A stretch of DNA of 37,848 nt from Fortiea sp. LEGE XX443 (GCF_015206815.1 NZ_JADEXZ010000060.1:1-37848), one strand, 5' to 3'. Counted from the first letter of the stretch, positions 7,836 through 17,294 are shown. Program-made: numbers and translations. Notes: a model not told the origin generated them from the sequence alone.

Positions 7836-10106
7836 ATGAGTTCTCCCCAACCGCCTCACAAGCCACAAACGTTACTTGGTCAACTGACTCAAGCAGTAAA
7901 TACAATTCAAGCTAGGGTTGATTTTTCCAAGCTGGCGCTCAAGCCAAACGCCAAGGTACCAGAACTTTGGGTACAGGATGCAGGGGCGGATAAGGCGGAG
8001 GTCTATCCATTATTGGGCGATCGCTATATCCTAGGACGAAGTTCTAAATCTTCCGATATAGTCGTTCGCAACCCAGTGGTCAGCCAAATTCATCTCTCAT
8101 TGTCACGAGATTCCACTCAAAGCAAACCTGTTTTCGTGATTAGAGATGAAAACTCGACCAACGGCATTTATCGTGGAAAACGGCGGCTCTCTTCTTTAGA
8201 ATTGCGAGATGGCGACATTATTACTTTAGGGCCGCCAGAACTGGCTGCATCAGTTAGACTGCAATATGTCGATCCACCAGCATGGTATGTTAAAGCTGCA
8301 ACCTGGGCAGGTTATGGTGTGGGCGGTGCTACTGCTCTGTTAGCATTGGTGATTGGTGTTGAATCGCTGAAGTTTTCCGTCAGACCTTTACCAACAGCTA
8401 CTCGCGCCCCAGTCATTGTTTACGCCCGTGATGGCTCAACCCCTCTACGTGAACCACGCACAACTTCCCACGTAGACATGAAGCAGTTGCAAGAGTTTGG
8501 CCCTTATTTGGCTAACGCTGTAGTTGCTTCAGAAGATAGTCGTTACTATTGGCACGTTGGTGTAGACCCCTTGGGGATTTTGCGTGCTGTACTGATTAAT
8601 ACTCGGAGTGGAGATTTACAGCAAGGAGCGAGTACTGTTACTCAACAAGTCGCTCGCAGTTTATTCCGCGAATATGTTGGTTCTCAAGACTCCCTTGGGC
8701 GAAAATTGCGTGAGGCAATTGTAGCTCTCAAGCTAGAAACTTTTTACAGCAAAGATGAAATTTTGCTGATGTACTTAAATCGCGTATTTTTGGGGGGAGA
8801 TACTTCAGGTTTTGAAGATGCGGCTAAGTATTACTTTGAGAAGTCAGCCAAAGAATTAACTCTCGCAGAGGCAGCAACATTAGTAGGGATTTTGCCTGCT
8901 CCCAATGCTTTCGATTTTTGTGGCGACGGCCCAAATAAACTAGAAGCCGCAGATTATCGCAATCGTGTCATTAAGCGAATGTTGGAAATGGGCAAAATTT
9001 CACAAGAAGATGCCAACCGCGGGAGACGTTCTACAGTTCAAATCAGCCCCAAAGTCTGCGAACAGCAAGCCAAAACCATTGCGCCATATTTTTACAGTTA
9101 TGTTTTTCAAGAACTGGAATCAATATTGGGGGAAGGTGCAGCTAGAGAAGGGAATTACATCATTGAAACCCAGCTAGATCAATCCATTCAAGCCCAAGCT
9201 GAAGCATCATTACGAAATTCGGTTAGCACTTCTGGCTCAACCTTTCGTTTTTCCCAAGGGGCGATCGTTACCTTAGACTCTAAAACTGGTAGTATTCTAG
9301 CAATGGTAGGCGGTACTGATTATCGCAAAAGCCAGTTCAATCGTGCTTTCCAAGCCAAAAGGCAACCAGGTTCTACCTTTAAAATCTTTGCTTACGCCGC
9401 AGCTCTGCAACAGGGATTTTCACCGTACAAATCTTATTCTTGCGCCCCTTTACCTTGGCAAGGCTTTACCTATAAACCCTGCCGTTCTGGTGCAGATGTG
9501 AATATGGATATTGCCACTGGTTTAGCCCTTTCTGAAAACCCAGTCGCCCTGAGAGTTGCTCGTGAATTAGGCTTGAATAAAGTTGTCACAATGGCTCAAA
9601 ATTTAGGGGTAAAGTCACAGCTTGATCCGGTTCCTGGCTTGGTATTAGGTCAAAGCGTAGTCAATGTTTTAGAAATGACAGGGGCTTTTGGTGCTATTGG
9701 TAATCAGGGTATGTGGAATCCACCCCATGCTATTAACCGAATTCTAGACAGTGGTGATTGCAAGGATCGCAATGATTTAAAAACCTGCCGTGTTATCTAT
9801 TCCTTTGACCAAAACCGTGAGGCTAACAAGCGAGTTTTAACCACAGAGGTAGCTAATGAAATGACTACCTTGATGCAAGGAGTGGTCACTAGAGGTACTG
9901 GTCGTAGTGCAGCTATTGGCATGGGAGAAGCTGGTAAAACAGGGACTACTGATAAAAACGTTGACCTATGGTTTATTGGTTTTATTCCCCGCCGCCGATT
10001 AGTGACTGGTGTCTGGCTAGGAAATGATAATAATTCCCCCACTTCTGGTAGCAGCGCCCAAGCGGCTCAACTGTGGGGGAAGTATATGAGTAGAATTGCT
10101 AGGTAA
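7836..10106 (+). CDS. FHA-domain class A penicillin-binding protein (PBP1A type)
   Basis: The bifunctional peptidoglycan synthase has 756 residues. An N-terminal FHA domain spans ~55-145 (YILGRSSKSSDIVVRNPVVS, NSTNGIYRGKRRL), then a membrane segment at ~155-176. The GT51 glycosyltransferase follows with catalytic Glu233 in ASEDSRYYWH and QGASTVTQQVARSLF. The transpeptidase has the active-site serine in STFK (Ser513, Lys516), SEN at 566-568 and KTGT at 701-704; all catalytic motifs are intact. The FHA domain faces the cytoplasm and should bind a phosphothreonine, so wall synthesis may be tied to Ser/Thr kinase signalling (an inference). It is monocistronic and ends 19 bp before the convergent uvrB. 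Confidence 0.95.
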   Translation: MSSPQPPHKPQTLLGQLTQAVNTIQARVDFSKLALKPNAKVPELWVQDAGADKAEVYPLLGDRYILGRSSKSSDIVVRNPVVSQIHLSLSRDSTQSKPVFVIRDENSTNGIYRGKRRLSSLELRDGDIITLGPPELAASVRLQYVDPPAWYVKAATWAGYGVGGATALLALVIGVESLKFSVRPLPTATRAPVIVYARDGSTPLREPRTTSHVDMKQLQEFGPYLANAVVASEDSRYYWHVGVDPLGILRAVLINTRSGDLQQGASTVTQQVARSLFREYVGSQDSLGRKLREAIVALKLETFYSKDEILLMYLNRVFLGGDTSGFEDAAKYYFEKSAKELTLAEAATLVGILPAPNAFDFCGDGPNKLEAADYRNRVIKRMLEMGKISQEDANRGRRSTVQISPKVCEQQAKTIAPYFYSYVFQELESILGEGAAREGNYIIETQLDQSIQAQAEASLRNSVSTSGSTFRFSQGAIVTLDSKTGSILAMVGGTDYRKSQFNRAFQAKRQPGSTFKIFAYAAALQQGFSPYKSYSCAPLPWQGFTYKPCRSGADVNMDIATGLALSENPVALRVARELGLNKVVTMAQNLGVKSQLDPVPGLVLGQSVVNVLEMTGAFGAIGNQGMWNPPHAINRILDSGDCKDRNDLKTCRVIYSFDQNREANKRVLTTEVANEMTTLMQGVVTRGTGRSAAIGMGEAGKTGTTDKNVDLWFIGFIPRRRLVTGVWLGNDNNSPTSGSSAQAAQLWGKYMSRIAR

Positions 10107-10125
10107 GCGGTAACTATTAGTTGTT

Positions 10126-12123
10126 TTAGTGACCTAGTAATTTGTCTCGCAGATGTTTGATGCGATCGCGCAATTTTGCTGCTTCTTCAAATTCTAGTTG
10201 TTTTGCAGCATCTTTCATCTGTGCTTCTAGCTTGCCTATTAATTGGGGAATTTCCTCTAAAGGTAATTCATCGATATGTTCATCTACAGCTTTTAACTCT
10301 GTAGCATTTAACCTGCGAGATACGTCCAAAAACGACAAAATTGCGTTACTGGATTTTTTGACAATTGGCTGTGGTGTAATTCCATGTATTCGGTTATGTG
10401 CCATTTGAATACCACGTCTTCTGTCTGTTTCTTCAATGGCTCTAATCATGCTGCCTGTTAAATTATCAGCATATAAAATCGCTTGTCCACGGATGTGACG
10501 AGCGGCTCTACCAATAGTTTGAATTAAAGAACGTTCGGCTCGTAAGAAACCTTCTTTATCTGCATCTAAAATTGCAACTAAGGAAACTTCTGGTAAATCT
10601 AAGCCTTCCCGCAGCAAGTTCACCCCAACTAATACATCAAATTTTTCATCACGTAAATCTTGGATAATTTCGATACGCTGAATCGAATTAATCTCTGAAT
10701 GCAAATATCGCACGCGAATGCTATGGTCTTGCAAATATTCAGTCAAATCTTCCGCCATGCGCTTAGTTAATGTCGTAATTAGCGTTCTTTCATGACGGTC
10801 AACTCTGTCTTTAATTTCTCCTAGTAAATCATCAATTTGTCCTTCAGTAGGACGCACAGAAATTTCTGGATCAATTACGCCAGTGGGACGAATCACTTGC
10901 TCAACTATGTGAGGTTCAGATACTTCTAATTCCCAATCTCCAGGTGTAGCTGAAACAAAAATACACTGGTTGACTTTTTGCCAAAACTCATCTGATTTTA
11001 AAGGACGATTATCTGCCGCACTGGGAAGCCGAAATCCATGTTCAATTAAAACTTTTTTCCTAGCTTGGTCGCCGTTGTACATGCCGCGAATTTGCGGTAC
11101 TGTAACGTGAGATTCATCGATAACTAACAGCCAATCTTTAGGGAAATAATCAATTAAACATTCTGGTGGTTCTCCTGCTTGTCTTCCTGCTAAGTGGCGA
11201 GAATAATTTTCTACGCCGTTGCAATAACCAACCTCACGCAACATTTCTAAGTCGTAGCGTGCGCGTTGATCTATCCGTTGTGCTTCTAATAATTTACCGG
11301 CTGTTTCTAATTCTAATTTTCGCTGTTTTAATTCAAATGCAATATCTTCACAAGCTACTTCCAACCGTTCTTCTGGGGTGACAAAGTGACGCGCTGGGTA
11401 GATATTGACAGCATCTAAACTATTAATAATTTCACCTGTTACAGGGTCAATATAGCGAATCGCGTCAATTTCATCGCCAAAGAATTCGACCCGAATAATT
11501 CTATCTTCGTAGGCTGGGCCAATTTCTAAAACATCACCCCGGACACGAAAACGTCCTCGACCCATTTCTATATCGTTGCGGCTGTACTGTACAGATGCTA
11601 AATCGCGCAAAATTTCGCGTTGATTCACTTCCATCCCAATTTGTAATGGTATGGCTGCTTTTAAGTATTCGGCGGGAATTCCCAAACCGTAGATACAGCT
11701 GATAGAAGCAACGACTATGACATCACGACGTTCAAAAAGCGATCGCGTTGCTGAGTGACGCAACATATCAATTTCGTCATTAATGGAAGCCGTCTTTTCA
11801 ATATAAGTATCTGTTACCGGAATATACGCTTCTGGTTGATAATAATCGTAGTAGCTGACAAAATACTCAACTGCATTCTTTGGGAAGAACTCACGTAATT
11901 CATTACAAAGTTGTGCAGCTAAGGTTTTGTTATGTGCCAAAACTAAGGTTGGTTTACCAATTTTTTCAATTACTGCTGCTACTGTAAAGGTTTTGCCGGT
12001 TCCTGTAGCTCCCAGTAAGGTTTGGTAACGATTACCCGATTGGATACTGGAAACAAGTTGTGCGATCGCTTGTGGTTGATCGCCTGTAGGTGTAAAGGGA
12101 GCTTGAAGACAAAATTCTGTCAT
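10126..12123 (-). CDS. uvrB: Excinuclease ABC subunit UvrB
   Basis: The protein has 665 residues, the normal length. Walker A GATGTGKT is at 38-45, followed by the beta-hairpin that clamps DNA ([12 protein letters not shown]...[18 protein letters not shown]), helicase motif [10 protein letters not shown], motif [11 protein letters not shown] and a C-terminal UVR motif ([20 protein letters not shown]) that contacts UvrC. It verifies DNA damage handed over by UvrA and loads the UvrC nuclease in nucleotide excision repair. It is a single gene; no uvrA or uvrC is nearby. About 250 bases of AT-rich sequence separate its start from the divergent repeat-protein gene. Confidence 0.98.
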   Translation of the reverse strand: MTEFCLQAPFTPTGDQPQAIAQLVSSIQSGNRYQTLLGATGTGKTFTVAAVIEKIGKPTLVLAHNKTLAAQLCNELREFFPKNAVEYFVSYYDYYQPEAYIPVTDTYIEKTASINDEIDMLRHSATRSLFERRDVIVVASISCIYGLGIPAEYLKAAIPLQIGMEVNQREILRDLASVQYSRNDIEMGRGRFRVRGDVLEIGPAYEDRIIRVEFFGDEIDAIRYIDPVTGEIINSLDAVNIYPARHFVTPEERLEVACEDIAFELKQRKLELETAGKLLEAQRIDQRARYDLEMLREVGYCNGVENYSRHLAGRQAGEPPECLIDYFPKDWLLVIDESHVTVPQIRGMYNGDQARKKVLIEHGFRLPSAADNRPLKSDEFWQKVNQCIFVSATPGDWELEVSEPHIVEQVIRPTGVIDPEISVRPTEGQIDDLLGEIKDRVDRHERTLITTLTKRMAEDLTEYLQDHSIRVRYLHSEINSIQRIEIIQDLRDEKFDVLVGVNLLREGLDLPEVSLVAILDADKEGFLRAERSLIQTIGRAARHIRGQAILYADNLTGSMIRAIEETDRRRGIQMAHNRIHGITPQPIVKKSSNAILSFLDVSRRLNATELKAVDEHIDELPLEEIPQLIGKLEAQMKDAAKQLEFEEAAKLRDRIKHLRDKLLGH

Positions 12124-12374
12124 ACAGTTCTGCTAGTAATACCCTATCTCATGGTAACGATACCGCAATTTACCTGTTGAGTTTGGGGAAGTAAATGAAT
12201 ATACCGCAATATTACTTTACAAATATTGAGACTTTTAATTTACTTATATGTATGTTTTAAAGATAATTATACTTATACAAGGTTTTTTAAGGGTAAACTT
12301 TGATAAATAGGAAAAAATTTCATTCTTCCTTAAATATTGTAAAGTTCAGTTAATAAACTCAGAGGTCTTAGTTT

Positions 12375-12836
12375 ATGAGTATTAGTAGCACTGGCAAAGC
12401 AGTCAGTCCTCGTCAACGAAGTGCGAAGCTAAAAGGGGAAACAACGGTGGAAGTTGAAAATAATCAAGGTCAAGCTGTGAATAAAGATAAAATTGCTCAA
12501 GATACTGATAAATCTGAGAAGCCTGGAACACTTGCCGTTGCTGGAGTACGTCCTATTGCTGGTAGTGATTTGCAAGTTGCTGAAACAGTCTCGATTGCTG
12601 GCTTGCGTCCCATCTCAGCTAGTAATTTAGAAATAGTAGGGACAATCGACGTGATGGGTATTCGTCCCATTGGAGCCAACACTATTCAAGTTTTTGACAG
12701 TATTAACCTCTCTGGTATGCGTCCAATTGCTTCAAGTGGATTGGTAATTTCTAGCAGCTATTCTGTAATGGGTAATCGCCCAGTAGCATCAAATATTATT
12801 GATGATTCTGAAATTCTTATGGGTTTTATTGACTAG
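12375..12836 (+). CDS. Unknown protein with five exact-period 19-residue GxRPI repeats
   Basis: The protein has 153 residues. The first ~50 are polar and charged with no signal peptide. Then five copies of a repeat follow, with GVRPI at 57, GLRPI at 76, GIRPI at 95, GMRPI at 114 and GNRPV at 133, always 19 residues apart. Each unit runs as G-x-R-P-I, a small-residue turn, then alternating hydrophobic residues ending in a strand (LEIVGTIDVM). The pattern suggests a small beta-repeat fold, but I recognise no named family and assign no function. ATG 12375 follows AGAGG at 12361-12365. A terminator follows the gene. Confidence 0.85.
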   Translation: MSISSTGKAVSPRQRSAKLKGETTVEVENNQGQAVNKDKIAQDTDKSEKPGTLAVAGVRPIAGSDLQVAETVSIAGLRPISASNLEIVGTIDVMGIRPIGANTIQVFDSINLSGMRPIASSGLVISSSYSVMGNRPVASNIIDDSEILMGFID

Positions 12837-12865
12837 ACCAAAAAAATCATCCTCAATATTTTTAT

Positions 12866-12896
12866 AAACCCGATTTCTTTAAGAACCCGGGTTTTT
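12866..12896 (+). terminator. Terminator of the 19-residue-repeat gene
   Basis: AAACCCG (12866-12872) pairs with CGGGTTT (12888-12894), with inner complementarity TTCTT/AAGAA, and the stem runs into TTTTTT. It starts 30 bases after the stop codon. Confidence 0.8.
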
Positions 12897-13150
12897 TAAT
12901 TATATCATTAGAATTTAAATCTTTTATTTCTGATTCAAAATTTTGATTTGAATAATTATAAATTTAACTTCATTTAAAACCTTGAAAAAAGCTGATTAGT
13001 TTGTTCTTATTAAGGGAATATCTCTCTTTTTACAGAGACAACTAATATATCCTGTGGTGGAAGGCTAGAGCAAAAATATTAAGTTAACTTGTGAGAGTAA
13101 GCACAAGAATTTCAAAGTTAATGAACAGCTTTGAAACTTAATTTATATAA
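12897..13150. other. AT-rich intergenic region before csbD-like gene
   Basis: No ORF, RNA gene or strong hairpin is visible after the terminator at 12866-12896. The 3' half presumably holds the promoter of the CsbD-like gene, but no clear -10/-35 pair stands out. Confidence 0.4.
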
Positions 13151-13165
13151 AATTAGGAGACTATC

Positions 13166-13348
13166 ATGAGCATAGAAGATCGCGCAAAAGCTACTGCAAA
13201 AAATATTGAAGGTAAAGCTCAAGAAGCAATGGGTAATGTGACTGGAGACCCAGAAGATAAAACTGAAGGTAAAGCCAAACAAGCTGAAAGTGAAGTACGT
13301 CAAGGCATTGAAGATGTCAAAGATTCAGTCAAGAGAAAGCTTGACTAG
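13166..13348 (+). CDS. CsbD-like stress protein
   Basis: The 60-residue protein is very hydrophilic and helical. It has the CsbD pattern: IEDRAKATAKNIEGKAQEAMGNVTGDPEDKTEGKAKQAESEVRQ is present as consecutive short blocks (KNIEGKAQEAMGNVTGD, TEGKAKQAESEVRQ). CsbD-like proteins are abundant general-stress proteins in many bacteria; the biochemical role is not established. A good ribosome binding site (AGGAGA at 13155-13160) precedes ATG 13166. Confidence 0.93.
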   Translation: MSIEDRAKATAKNIEGKAQEAMGNVTGDPEDKTEGKAKQAESEVRQGIEDVKDSVKRKLD

Positions 13349-13455
13349 AATTAATTGGGTTTGGGAATCATTAAAGAGATAGAATCTGAATAATTAATAT
13401 ATTCCTACTCCTCTTTCTGATTAAGCGAAGCTGACAGATAGCAAAAATTTGGACT

Positions 13456-13483
13456 GTAGAGACGGGAAGTATCGCGTCTCTAC
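13456..13483. repeat. GTAGAGACG hairpin repeat
   Basis: GTAGAGACG (13456-13464) and CGTCTCTAC (13475-13483) form a perfect 9-bp stem with a 10-nt loop, 107 bases downstream of the CsbD-like gene. Hairpins built on GTAGAGACG are dispersed in Nostoc-type genomes. It could also end the csbD-like transcript. Confidence 0.6.
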
Positions 13484-13606
13484 ATTTCTGCTCTACTTAG
13501 CTAGAAAAATAATTAATTGTTAACTAGAAGACAAGATATATTCATTTAACTAGCTAAGAATTACAAGTAATTTGTATTAAAAGGTTTCATTTTGGGAGTG
13601 AAAATA

Positions 13607-14047
13607 ATGATGCTGCTACAGCAGATTCGTAAAATTGCGATCGCTGGTATCTTAATTATGGTGCTAACCATAACTACCGCTTGTGGTGGTGGTACAGTTA
13701 CTCAAGCTGACCGCACAACAACCCCATCTGTAATTGGTCGAGATGTAACTTACACCGAATTAGAGAGAGGTAATACTCCTGGGGGTCAAAATTTTGGTAA
13801 CTGGGTAGTGCAAACATCCAACGGGTTAATTCAAGATGCGTATGTGAGAGATAACAACAAATTAGGTGTTGTAATTTCCCGTGAAGTTCGTCCGAATGAA
13901 GTTCGACCTTTAGCAAAATCTTTAGTTCAAGGTTTTCGGAAAAACTTCCCCAATCAAGATTTAACTGTTCTGGTTTACGACCCTGGTAAAAAGTTAATTT
14001 TAACGACTCAATACGATGTTCAAACTAATCAAGTGAAGTATAGCTAA
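13607..14047 (+). CDS. Small lipoprotein of unknown function
   Basis: From ATG 13607 the protein has 146 residues. A signal peptide is followed by a lipobox-like LTITTAC with the lipidated Cys at position 26. The mature part (TYTELERGNTPGGQNFGNWV, GVVISREVRPNEVRPLAKSL, NQDLTVLVYDPGKKLI) looks like a compact alpha/beta domain. The frame also extends upstream to a TTG at 13592, but GGGAGTG at 13594-13600 is a well-placed ribosome binding site for 13607 and would be translated otherwise. No family name is recognised. It follows the CsbD-like gene and precedes another unknown gene on the same strand, possibly a stress-related set. Confidence 0.82.
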   Translation: MMLLQQIRKIAIAGILIMVLTITTACGGGTVTQADRTTTPSVIGRDVTYTELERGNTPGGQNFGNWVVQTSNGLIQDAYVRDNNKLGVVISREVRPNEVRPLAKSLVQGFRKNFPNQDLTVLVYDPGKKLILTTQYDVQTNQVKYS

Positions 14048-14131
14048 TTTTGTGTAGCTATATCAGGTTGATGAAATTCAATTTGAAATTAGATAATTGC
14101 TCAATTTGACGTGAATAAGGAGCTAAATAAA

Positions 14132-14653
14132 ATGCCAAGCAGTGAAGAATACAGACGGCAAATTATGCAAGACTTAGCTGAGGGTAATGTTGAATCATTA
14201 GATGATGCCACAACTGATTCAACTGTTCAATACGATAATTTTGACGATTTTGCTCAACGGACAACCACAGATCAGCGTCGCCAATTATTTGGTCGATCTG
14301 TTCATCCAGAACGAATTCCCGCCAGCCAAATGGAGCCAGAATTACAAAAGGCGATCGCTCAGATTAAACCTAATGAACGAGATGATGTCGCTCGCGCTTT
14401 TTTCAAACACTTGAAAGGAAGAGGTTTGGATGATCGCCACTTAGAAAAACAGCTAGGTCTTTCTACTCACAACCCCAACCGAATGAGTGCTGATGATGTG
14501 AGCAAACTTGCATCTTTTGCTTATCATAACCACCCAGACATTTTCCGCGAAGTACTAGCAGAGCAACCAGGTATTATCAAGTTTCTCAGTAACCCTGTAG
14601 TAGCTGCGATCATGGGTATTGCAGCCGCTAAGTGGTTGGGTAGCCGTAGATAA
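14132..14653 (+). CDS. Cyanobacterial hypothetical protein with C-terminal hydrophobic segment
   Basis: From ATG 14132 the protein has 173 residues. I prefer this start over the GTG at 14111 because AAGGAG (14117-14122) lies 9 bases before it. The N-terminal half is acidic and probably disordered (SSEEYRRQIMQDLAEGNVES). The middle is helical (IAQIKPNERDDVARAFFKHLKGRG), and the end is one hydrophobic stretch (FLSNPVVAAIMGIAAAKWLG) followed by SRR, which could be a tail anchor. No known domain is recognised. It lies 84 bases after the lipoprotein gene and may be cotranscribed. Confidence 0.82.
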   Translation: MPSSEEYRRQIMQDLAEGNVESLDDATTDSTVQYDNFDDFAQRTTTDQRRQLFGRSVHPERIPASQMEPELQKAIAQIKPNERDDVARAFFKHLKGRGLDDRHLEKQLGLSTHNPNRMSADDVSKLASFAYHNHPDIFREVLAEQPGIIKFLSNPVVAAIMGIAAAKWLGSRR

Positions 14654-14678
14654 GTTTTATCAAGAGTTAAGACCTGAG

Positions 14679-14702
14679 GGTGGGATTTACCCACCTTTTT
14701 TT
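14679..14702 (+). terminator. Rho-independent terminator
   Basis: GGTGGG (14679-14684) and CCCACC (14690-14695) form a 6-bp GC stem with a 5-nt loop, followed by a run of T. It lies 26 bases after the stop of the preceding gene. Confidence 0.85.
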
Positions 14703-15253
14703 ATGGTTAAAGATCAATACAGTTCAGATAGAATAATTTTGTAGAGACGTTGCATTGCAAAATCTCCATTTTATAAACTATTTATACTGTCAATCTAAAA
14801 TTTAAAACAGTTTATATTTTTAACATAATTTTATTTTTTCTAAACTAAACGAACAGACTATTTCTTTAGATATATACCCATCAACTATAATCAAAACTCT
14901 CGACAGAGATACAATGAATTTTCTTTTGCTAAATATATAATTATAATCTTAAAAAGAATACCTAGGATTACAACTTATCTAATAAAATATTCATGTAGAC
15001 TCAAGCTCATGTAATTTAGATAAGTGTTGTAATTTAGATAACTGTAATTGACTATACATTATTTCTTTTAAGACTATTTGGGTAAGTAGTTGGACAAAAT
15101 TAAACTTATTGGTGGAGATAGAAAACAAAGAACACAACAACAATATGTTTAATAAATTTTATCTATGCACTTGCTAAAAGCTGCGTTTTCAGAATTGTCG
15201 TTAAACAAACATCAAATTGGCACAAATACATATAATTAAAGGTAAGTAATATT
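14703..15253. other. 550-bp AT-rich gap with repeat structures
   Basis: No credible ORF is found. It holds a half copy of the GTAGAGACG repeat near 14742 and the inverted/direct repeat cluster described at 14967-15045. The remainder is AT-rich with no further recognisable feature. Confidence 0.5.
14967..15045. repeat. Inverted plus direct repeat cluster
   Basis: ATTACAACTTATCTAA (14967-14982) is complementary to TTAGATAAGTGTTGTAAT (15016-15033) apart from a 2-nt insertion. The right arm is itself duplicated: GTAATTTAGATAA occurs at 15011-15023 and 15029-15041, an 18-bp period. It could form a stem in RNA or bind a regulator; no function is known. Confidence 0.55.
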
Positions 15254-15640
15254 ATGTTTGTTAAAACAGAAATAGAAAAAGCATTAGAAGTCAATAATTA
15301 TTATTTAAGCCGTAGTGAAGTGCAGCACGAAAAAGTGCAACCTCAAGGCTTAAATCTTCCCAGTTGGACATTGTATTTAAGTCCTATTAGTCTTCTTTTT
15401 AGTTGGATGATTTTTTTTCTGTTATTGCGGAAAATTCATAGTTTTATAGAAAATAAGATGGTTTTTAATGTCAAGAACTCACATCAAGTTCCTTGTAAAA
15501 ACTGTCGCTTTTATTGTAACAATCATTATCTGAAATGTGCAGTGCAGCCTTCTATTGTAATGACTGATGAAGCCAAAAACTGTTCTGAATTTTCTCCAAA
15601 AAAAGATAAAGAAAAACAATTTTTTCGGATGAAGGATTAG
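15254..15640 (+). CDS. Membrane protein with Cys-rich C-terminal motif, unknown function
   Basis: The protein has 128 residues. One hydrophobic segment at ~37-58 (WTLYLSPISLLFSWMIFFLL) is followed by a soluble tail with five cysteines, Cys81, 84, 88, 95 and 110, in the order CKNCRFYC...LKC...NC. The spacing suggests a metal site or redox disulfides. I recall similar C-x2-C-R-F-(Y/F)...CAV-x-PS segments in other cyanobacterial hypotheticals, but no function is known to me. ATG 15254 follows a weak AAAGGTAAG ribosome binding site. The gene stands alone between two gaps. Confidence 0.75.
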   Translation: MFVKTEIEKALEVNNYYLSRSEVQHEKVQPQGLNLPSWTLYLSPISLLFSWMIFFLLLRKIHSFIENKMVFNVKNSHQVPCKNCRFYCNNHYLKCAVQPSIVMTDEAKNCSEFSPKKDKEKQFFRMKD

Positions 15641-16184
15641 TTGTGTAGCTGATTTTCCCACTCACAGATGAAAGCTAAGGTAGTTTTGTGAGATTTTGAG
15701 TGCGATCGCCAGACTCGCTAACATAATAGTATTACGCCATCGCTTCCAGAAAAATGGCTAATTATGACTAATACAGGTCGGCAGAAATAAGCAGACTATT
15801 TGAAATGGCTAAAAAGCTTGCGGTATAAGTAGTATGTCTTTTGACTTTTGCTTTTGCATGGCCTTTTGTAGAGAAGAGTAGTAGTCTGTTACTAGACCTT
15901 GCTAGGTATTGACCCTGATACTATTTAGACATACAGAACTTTATACTACAAAAGTGATGTTCATAACAGCATAATTAATCAGTTACTCAAAATAAGGGTA
16001 CACTGACTCATACTGATAGAGTTTTCTTGCCAAAAGCAGGAAGGGGCTGAATTTTAAAGATTTTATTTGGCAACTCATCTTTTTACTCATAAAATCGAAG
16101 ACAAGCTAAAGTTCAGTAGAACAAAAGCCTAAGTATCACAGTTCCGTAATAAATCAGGGTTAAAAAGCTATCACGAAAACTCAA
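15641..16184. other. 544-bp intergenic region
   Basis: No ORF with convincing codon use, no RNA gene and no strong terminator were found. One HIP1-like octamer (GCGATCGC, near 15703) is present. The right end presumably carries the promoter of the gene at 16185. Confidence 0.4.
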
Positions 16185-17093
16185 ATGCTAGAAATGGTAG
16201 ACAGGATAAACGATATCAGTTGGCAAGCTCACCAGGGTAGCGTTGCGGCGATTATTCAATTATTAAACGAACAGTTAGCCCATTCTGGTGTAAGAACCAG
16301 AGCTATTTTTGCTGATGGAGTCTTACAACTCCTTTGTGAAGCATCTAAGATTGAGCAACTAGAGCAATCGACCCTAGTAGAACAAATCCAGAAAATTCTG
16401 GATTTGATTGCACCACGTAATATTCATCGGGTCAATATTAATAGTCGAATTGTTCGGGAACAACAGTTACTTTGGTTAAAAGAAATTTGTAGCGATCGCG
16501 ACAATCAATTACTCTGGTCACAAGAAATTACCTTAGCCCAACCACACGTAGTCAAGCAACTAATTCAAGATTTCACAGGAGCTACAACTCAATTAGCGCA
16601 GTCAGCCCGGCTCAAAACTCAATCTTCTCGCACTTCCGTACTAATTAAACGAGATAAATACAAGTATTTACCTAAAACAAGAATCCCAACAGCAGTCAGT
16701 CTGGGCTTTTTGTTGTTGTTGGGTTGGGTTGTGTATGCTCAGTTAGGCGATAAGCTGAAAATTTTAGTTCAATTAGAAACCTCTAAACCTGTTACTACAG
16801 CCAACGCCAACGAAAGTAAACCAATCCCTAAAAATAATCTTGGCGAGGTAACTGAAGAAACTGATCCGTTTGGTTCTGCTGTGCGAATTGCCAACCAAGC
16901 AACTATAAATGGCAAAATAGCCACAACTTCAATTCAATGGTTAGACCTCGCTGCTAAATGGCAACGAGCATCCGATTTAATGGCCGCAGTACCACAAAAT
17001 CACACTCGCTATCGAGAAGCTCTGATTCGCACTGAACTATATAGAAAATATAGTGAAGCGGCGCAGAAAGAGGCGGAAAAAAGTAAATCTTAA
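16185..17093 (+). CDS. Single-pass membrane protein of unknown function
   Basis: The protein has 302 residues. Residues ~12-130 are a soluble domain with QGSVAAIIQLLNEQLAHSGV, RTRAIFADGVLQLLCEAS and NIHRVNINSRIVREQQLLWL, a layout I associate with a cyanobacteria-specific domain of unknown role. One membrane helix follows at ~168-187 (PTAVSLGFLLLLGWVVYAQL), then a ~115-residue tail ending in a helical Lys/Glu-rich segment (KYSEAAQKEAEKSKS). The tail may be a partial tetratricopeptide-like helix pair. The start is ATG 16185; another in-frame ATG is at 16194. No operon partner. Confidence 0.75.
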   Translation: MLEMVDRINDISWQAHQGSVAAIIQLLNEQLAHSGVRTRAIFADGVLQLLCEASKIEQLEQSTLVEQIQKILDLIAPRNIHRVNINSRIVREQQLLWLKEICSDRDNQLLWSQEITLAQPHVVKQLIQDFTGATTQLAQSARLKTQSSRTSVLIKRDKYKYLPKTRIPTAVSLGFLLLLGWVVYAQLGDKLKILVQLETSKPVTTANANESKPIPKNNLGEVTEETDPFGSAVRIANQATINGKIATTSIQWLDLAAKWQRASDLMAAVPQNHTRYREALIRTELYRKYSEAAQKEAEKSKS

Positions 17094-17294
17094 TCTTAAC
17101 GATTATGTTAACTCTATCTGTCTCTTCAATTTCAGGTAACAGCTTAGGAACATTTTGTAACGAAAAAATTAGAGATTATATATGGTTTGGGTTAATTGAA
17201 TCCAAACCATAATTTATCAAAATTTTAATTAATTTATTTTAAATTTAAGAAAATAAAATTAAACATCATTGCTGTTATAAAAGCTAATAAAATA

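Noticed and set aside
13118-13303. 61-codon antisense frame over the CsbD-like gene
   Set aside because: Shadow of the highly charged CsbD-like coding sequence; Phe/Ser-rich and without ribosome binding site.
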